A stretch of 28,425 nt of DNA, from IMG/VR virus record IMGVR_UViG_3300023313_000024, positions 1 through 28,425 of that record; one strand, 5' to 3'. Under the pieces are notes generated by a model, which saw only the letters and a program-made list of their open reading frames with translations, searched no databases and had not been told where the DNA came from. Positions within the stretch are counted from its first letter, which is position 1, and every line of letters begins with the position of its first letter. The DNA comes from a virus. Below are positions 25,358 to 28,425 of the stretch, piece by piece. The translations under genes and the position numbers were made by a program.

Positions 25358-26128
25358 ATGCTTACGGTACTTGATTTATTTAGCGGAATAGGCGGATTCA
25401 GTCTGGGGCTAGAACGCACTGGAGGTTTTAAGACGGTGCAGTTCTGTGAGATAGACGAACAATGCCGACGTGTTCTATCAAAACATTGGGCGCACACCCC
25501 TATCCATGACAGCGTGAGAACACTGCGAGGTGCTCATGCAGATGTTATTTGCGGAGGATTCCCTTGCCAAGATATAAGCGTTGCGGGAAAAGGGGCAGGA
25601 GTTAAGGAAGGCACTAGGAGTGGCTTGTGGGGCGAGTTTCATAGGTTAATAAAGGAGATTAAACCCAAATATGCAATTATCGAGAACGTGGCAAACCTGC
25701 GAAATAACGGACTTGAACGAGTCCTCAAAGATTTATGGGAGATCGGGTATGATGCGGAATGGCACATTATCCCAGCTTCCGCCGTTGGTGCGCCACACAA
25801 AAGAGAAAGGATTTGGATTATTGCCTACCCCCAACGTGAGCGACAGCAACAATCCAAACATGAAATTGTTAGATTGTGGAACACCGAGGGATGTAAAAAA
25901 ATGCTATCTGAGAGGAACGGTGCTGAAAAATTTACCTCCGAAAACGTGGAGGTGCGAGACTGCGGTAGGGGGAGACCCTTACAGGTTGAATCCAGTGTTC
26001 GTAGAGTTAATGATGGGGTACAGCGGCGACTGGACAGAGTTAAATTAAAGCAGCTAGGCAACAGTATAATGCCGCAAATAGCCGAGGTACTGGGGCGCTG
26101 CATACTTAGCCGAGAATCAGAAGCCTAA
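25358..26128 (+). CDS. C5-cytosine DNA methyltransferase
   Basis: A 256-residue enzyme that would methylate cytosine C5 in DNA using S-adenosylmethionine, perhaps protecting phage DNA from restriction. Start is the ATG at 25358, seven bases after AGGAG, rather than the in-frame TTG at 25352. Motifs in order: I DLFSGIGGFSLGL (6-18); IV GGFPCQDIS with catalytic C70; VI ENV at 109-111; VIII HKRERIWIIAYP at about 147-158; X KQLGNSIMPQIAE at about 231-243. The target-recognition region between VIII and X is only about 70 residues, short for the family. In the other frame, LLPTPNVSD and RLNPVFVELMMGY followed by WTEL also look like methyltransferase segments, so a past frameshift or deletion is possible. 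The stop lies inside GCCTAAC, a possible third, decayed hairpin element. Confidence 0.88.
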   Translation: MLTVLDLFSGIGGFSLGLERTGGFKTVQFCEIDEQCRRVLSKHWAHTPIHDSVRTLRGAHADVICGGFPCQDISVAGKGAGVKEGTRSGLWGEFHRLIKEIKPKYAIIENVANLRNNGLERVLKDLWEIGYDAEWHIIPASAVGAPHKRERIWIIAYPQRERQQQSKHEIVRLWNTEGCKKMLSERNGAEKFTSENVEVRDCGRGRPLQVESSVRRVNDGVQRRLDRVKLKQLGNSIMPQIAEVLGRCILSRESEA

Positions 26129-26193
26129 CTAGGTGATATGTGTACTGTGATGCGTCATATTAAATATTATTATGTAAACAAGGATATGAAGCT

Positions 26194-26280
26194 ATGAAAA
26201 GAGAAGATGAGACTGTACGCAGTTCGGTTGAACGACTGACTCACGGCGGCGGTACAATTACAAAACGGCAGGTGTCGTAA
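26194..26280 (+). CDS. 28-residue peptide coupled to the next gene
   Basis: An ATG nine bases after AAGGA opens 28 codons (MKREDETVRSSVERLTHGGG to TITKRQVS) and ends in TAATG, with the next gene starting on the last A of the stop. It could be a leader peptide for coupled translation or a tiny functional protein. Credibility rests on the ribosome binding site and the overlap alone. Confidence 0.45.
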   Translation: MKREDETVRSSVERLTHGGGTITKRQVS

Positions 26281-26564
26281 TGGTTACGCGTGATGCGATA
26301 ATCAAATTAGTATTGACAGTGTTAGGAAATAGTAAACCGCCTTTCACGAATCAGATGATGACCTCGCGCGACATGTTACTGAAATGCCACGTTGATGACC
26401 ATCTGATTCGTGACCTTCATAGTTGTGGTTTAAGTTATAAAGAGATTGTATTCACGTTGGACGAACGTGTTGATTACAAGTACGTGGTTCAGACTATCAA
26501 GCCGAAGCCGAACAGTTGCAAAGGCATTGATACGTCAAAATTAGTTAAACCCTTCATGTTGTGA
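26280..26564 (+). CDS. Small unrecognised protein, possible nucleic-acid binder
   Basis: A 94-residue basic protein whose start overlaps the 28-residue peptide stop as TAATG, with CAGGTG nearby as a weak ribosome binding site. It is mostly helical: AIIKLVLTVLGNSK, then LLKCHVDDHLIRDLHSCGLS followed by YKEIVFTLDERVDYKYVVQT. The stretch LIRDLHSCGLSYKEIVFTLD resembles a helix-turn-helix of the 'L-x-x-x-G-x-S-x-x-x-I' type, so it might be a small regulator. This is only a sequence impression; no family is recognised. Confidence 0.55.
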   Translation: MVTRDAIIKLVLTVLGNSKPPFTNQMMTSRDMLLKCHVDDHLIRDLHSCGLSYKEIVFTLDERVDYKYVVQTIKPKPNSCKGIDTSKLVKPFML

Positions 26565-26603
26565 AGGTTATTCTCGTGACATTCGCATCAGTGCTCTACG
26601 CGG

Positions 26604-26632
26604 TTGAAATTGCAAAAAGAGTAGCATTATGT
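26604..26632 (+). promoter_or_regulatory. Weak promoter candidate upstream of the primase gene
   Basis: TTGAAA (26604-26609) and TTATGT (26627-26632) are 17 bases apart. The downstream bases TTATGTACTGTACACAATG share TTATGTA and ACAATG with the operator-containing promoter at 22060, but the palindrome is different. The gene-free stretch here is only 160 bases. Confidence 0.3.
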
Positions 26633-26651
26633 ACTGTACACAATGTCTAAC

Positions 26652-26683
26652 AAAAATGCCCACCACTTATTCGTGATGGGCAT
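26652..26683 (-). terminator. Hairpin with T-tract on the minus strand
   Basis: ATGCCCACCAC (26656-26666) pairs with GTGATGGGCAT (26673-26683) with one mismatch around a TTATTC loop. Read on the minus strand it is followed by TTTTTGTT, the form of an intrinsic terminator for leftward transcription. On the plus strand there is no T-tract, so rightward transcription into the primase gene should pass. Confidence 0.55.
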
Positions 26684-26724
26684 TAGGTACGACCTGACCA
26701 AAGACCATACAGGAGTTGCCAAGT

Positions 26725-28425
26725 ATGCCTTCAAATGACGAGTTCCTGCAAGCATTATTTGCAGAGGATGCCCCTTTTGTTCATGTTACTGACTTTAATT
26801 ACGACCCCAGTAACATCCCTAAAGATAAACATTTACATGCGTGGGCTGGTAAATGGGCTTCAAACTATAAGATTACACCTGGCTCTAATCAATATTTTAC
26901 TATAAGTATCTTCACACCTGATGAGAACGGCGTAGCCCGTCGAAGGAAAGCCCTATACCTGCGAACACCTGTTATCGTTGTCGATGACGTTAGGGAAAAG
27001 TTGTCGATGGAAGAGGTGTCGAAGCTTCCCGAACCGACTTGGATTCTTGAAACATCACCAGGGTCGGAGCAGTGGGGTTATAAGCTGCACACACCTTGCG
27101 AAGACCGCCATCGTGTTGAAAATCTTCTCGACGGTCTAGTTGCCAATGGGCTTGCGCCCGACGGTAAAGACCCTGGTATGAAGGGTGTCACTCGTTACGT
27201 TCGGCTTCCCGAAGGTTGTAACAACAAATCATCAAAGCTTGTGAACGGTGTGCCTTTTAAGTGTGTGATGAAAGCTTGGAGTCCTGAAAGGACATGTTCA
27301 CTTGAAGATTTGGCGAAACCGTTCGATGTGAACCTTGACGAAGTGAGGCGCGAGGCTCGCGTCGATGGTGCTGAAGCCATACCTGACCATCCCTTATTGA
27401 ACATCCCCAACATCATCCACGTTAAGGAAGTGAGAAGTGCAGGACGGTTCGACATAAAATGTCCGTGGGTTGAAGAGCACACAGGTGAAGACGATTCAGG
27501 GTCAGCCATTTTCACCAATGGTGACGGGTCAATCGGTTTCAAATGTCATCACGGTGCATGTCAAAATCGCACAGCGGGTGATTTGATTCGTTTTATTGAA
27601 GGGAAATCGAAGGGGTTCGCACGTTCATTCGCTGATTGGAGTGTCACAAGGTTGTTTGCGGACGTTAAAAACTCTTCATCACCTATGACGGTATCACAAA
27701 CACCAGCTGAAGAGTTGAAAGTTGTCAGTGTGAAGTCGTTGTTTGACGACCTACGCACAGTCGGACCCACCACACGTGAGGCGCGTGATATTGTCACAAC
27801 CTTGCTTCGATTATGCGAGAACATGGCAGCCCTTGAAAAGCAAGACTGTTATGATGAAGTGATAACTATCATGGGGTGGTCTAAAACTCGCCTTAACAGT
27901 ATCATTAAAGATTTGAGGAAATCATGGTATTCAAGTGACAACGGCAAGGTTGCACCGAGCTTCATGGCTGAAATAATGTTTGTCAAAGAACTTAATAAAT
28001 TTTACGACCCGAAAACTGACATCTATTATACGCCCGACGCGTTTCAAAACTCATTTGCTCACAAAGATGTTCGCGCACGTGAGCTTGCACTGAATGAACA
28101 AGGTGTTGAAATAGTTGATAAGTTGGACTTCGCCCCGAAGAAAGCACTAACTTTCCGACGAGGTGACATCCTTTTCGGTAACTTGTGGACAGCCTGCAAT
28201 ATGAACGTCGGTTCAAAAGGAGACTGTTCCGCGTGGTTGAACCATTGGGATACCCTCGGTTGGGGTGAGCATCGCAAACATCACCTTCAGTGGATGGCTT
28301 ACACAATTCTTTACCCTGAAAACAAGATTAACCACATGATTTTATTAGGTGGCGTTGAAGGAACTGGCAAAGACTTTTTGCTGTACCCCCTCATTGAAGC
28401 AATCGGTAAGTATTCACAAACGATT
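26725..28425 (+). CDS. Primase-helicase, RepB-type primase plus D5/SF3-like ATPase (3' end cut)
   Basis: The frame opens at an ATG nine bases after AGGAG and is open for 567 codons to the window edge. The N-terminal domain resembles RepB/archaeo-eukaryotic-type primases: VIVVDDV at about 83-89 (acidic metal ligands), WILETSPGSEQWGYKL at about 106-121, and KDPGMKGVTRYVRLPEG at about 148-164. A putative metal-binding segment follows, with C246, H252 and C274-H-H-G-A-C279. The C-terminal part is a D5-like helicase: YYTPDAFQNSFAHKD, WMAYTILYPENKINHMILLG and Walker A GGVEGTGKD at 542-550. It should prime and unwind DNA at the phage replication fork. Walker B and the rest are beyond the window. Confidence 0.85.
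   Translation, partial: MPSNDEFLQALFAEDAPFVHVTDFNYDPSNIPKDKHLHAWAGKWASNYKITPGSNQYFTISIFTPDENGVARRRKALYLRTPVIVVDDVREKLSMEEVSKLPEPTWILETSPGSEQWGYKLHTPCEDRHRVENLLDGLVANGLAPDGKDPGMKGVTRYVRLPEGCNNKSSKLVNGVPFKCVMKAWSPERTCSLEDLAKPFDVNLDEVRREARVDGAEAIPDHPLLNIPNIIHVKEVRSAGRFDIKCPWVEEHTGEDDSGSAIFTNGDGSIGFKCHHGACQNRTAGDLIRFIEGKSKGFARSFADWSVTRLFADVKNSSSPMTVSQTPAEELKVVSVKSLFDDLRTVGPTTREARDIVTTLLRLCENMAALEKQDCYDEVITIMGWSKTRLNSIIKDLRKSWYSSDNGKVAPSFMAEIMFVKELNKFYDPKTDIYYTPDAFQNSFAHKDVRARELALNEQGVEIVDKLDFAPKKALTFRRGDILFGNLWTACNMNVGSKGDCSAWLNHWDTLGWGEHRKHHLQWMAYTILYPENKINHMILLGGVEGTGKDFLLYPLIEAIGKYSQTI

Noticed and set aside
27195-28306. Minus-strand frames inside the primase-helicase gene
   Set aside because: The plus-strand frame is open throughout with recognisable primase and Walker A motifs; the minus frames lack family features.

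Overview
The window is a piece of a tailed double-stranded DNA phage genome with a short, T7-like (podovirus) tail. It is open at both ends: a tail-fibre gene runs off the left edge and a primase-helicase gene runs off the right edge. The head genes resemble those of Bordetella phage BPP-1 and Burkholderia phage Bcep22: a Bbp16-type cement protein, a GP7-type capsid protein, a Bbp19-like small protein and a 'head-to-tail connecting' portal. The tail genes are T7-like: gp11-like adaptor, gp12-like nozzle, gp13 to gp15-like internal proteins and a T7-type fibre N-terminus. The host cannot be read from the window. A Gram-negative bacterium is likely from the phage type and the sigma70-like promoters.

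Left and middle (1-21462, all minus strand) is one tightly packed late operon. Read in transcription order from right to left it encodes: small terminase, large terminase, a small Pro-rich protein, portal, Bbp19-like protein, scaffold, major capsid protein, cement protein, two small unknown proteins, tail adaptor, tail nozzle, GNAT-like protein, two internal core proteins, a 2607-residue multidomain virion protein and the tail fibre. Most junctions are TAATG or ATGA overlaps or gaps under 25 bases, so translational coupling is likely. A strong hairpin after the cement gene may reduce transcription of the downstream genes.

The hub (about 21500-22130) has no gene. It holds four copies of a 20-bp element arranged as nested inverted repeats, about ten copies of a separate ACGAACACTT element in both orientations, and promoters pointing outward both ways. 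It is the best candidate in the window for a replication origin and/or divergent control region.

Right (22134-28425, all plus strand) is the early/replication side: a run of small, mostly unrecognised proteins, a short protein resembling the C-terminal part of the DNA polymerase beta clamp, small membrane proteins, a C5-cytosine DNA methyltransferase, a two-gene coupled unit, and a RepB-type primase fused to a D5/SF3-like helicase. Two promoters here share the same 17-bp palindrome between -35 and -10. Three consecutive genes (24662-26128) end at hairpin elements that look like integron attC sites or duplicated RNA regulators. These hairpins, the hub, the overlapping-frame signals in the methyltransferase gene and the giant polyvalent virion protein are the most unusual parts. 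No integrase, repressor, lysis gene, tRNA, CRISPR array, RNA polymerase gene or reverse transcriptase was seen in this window.
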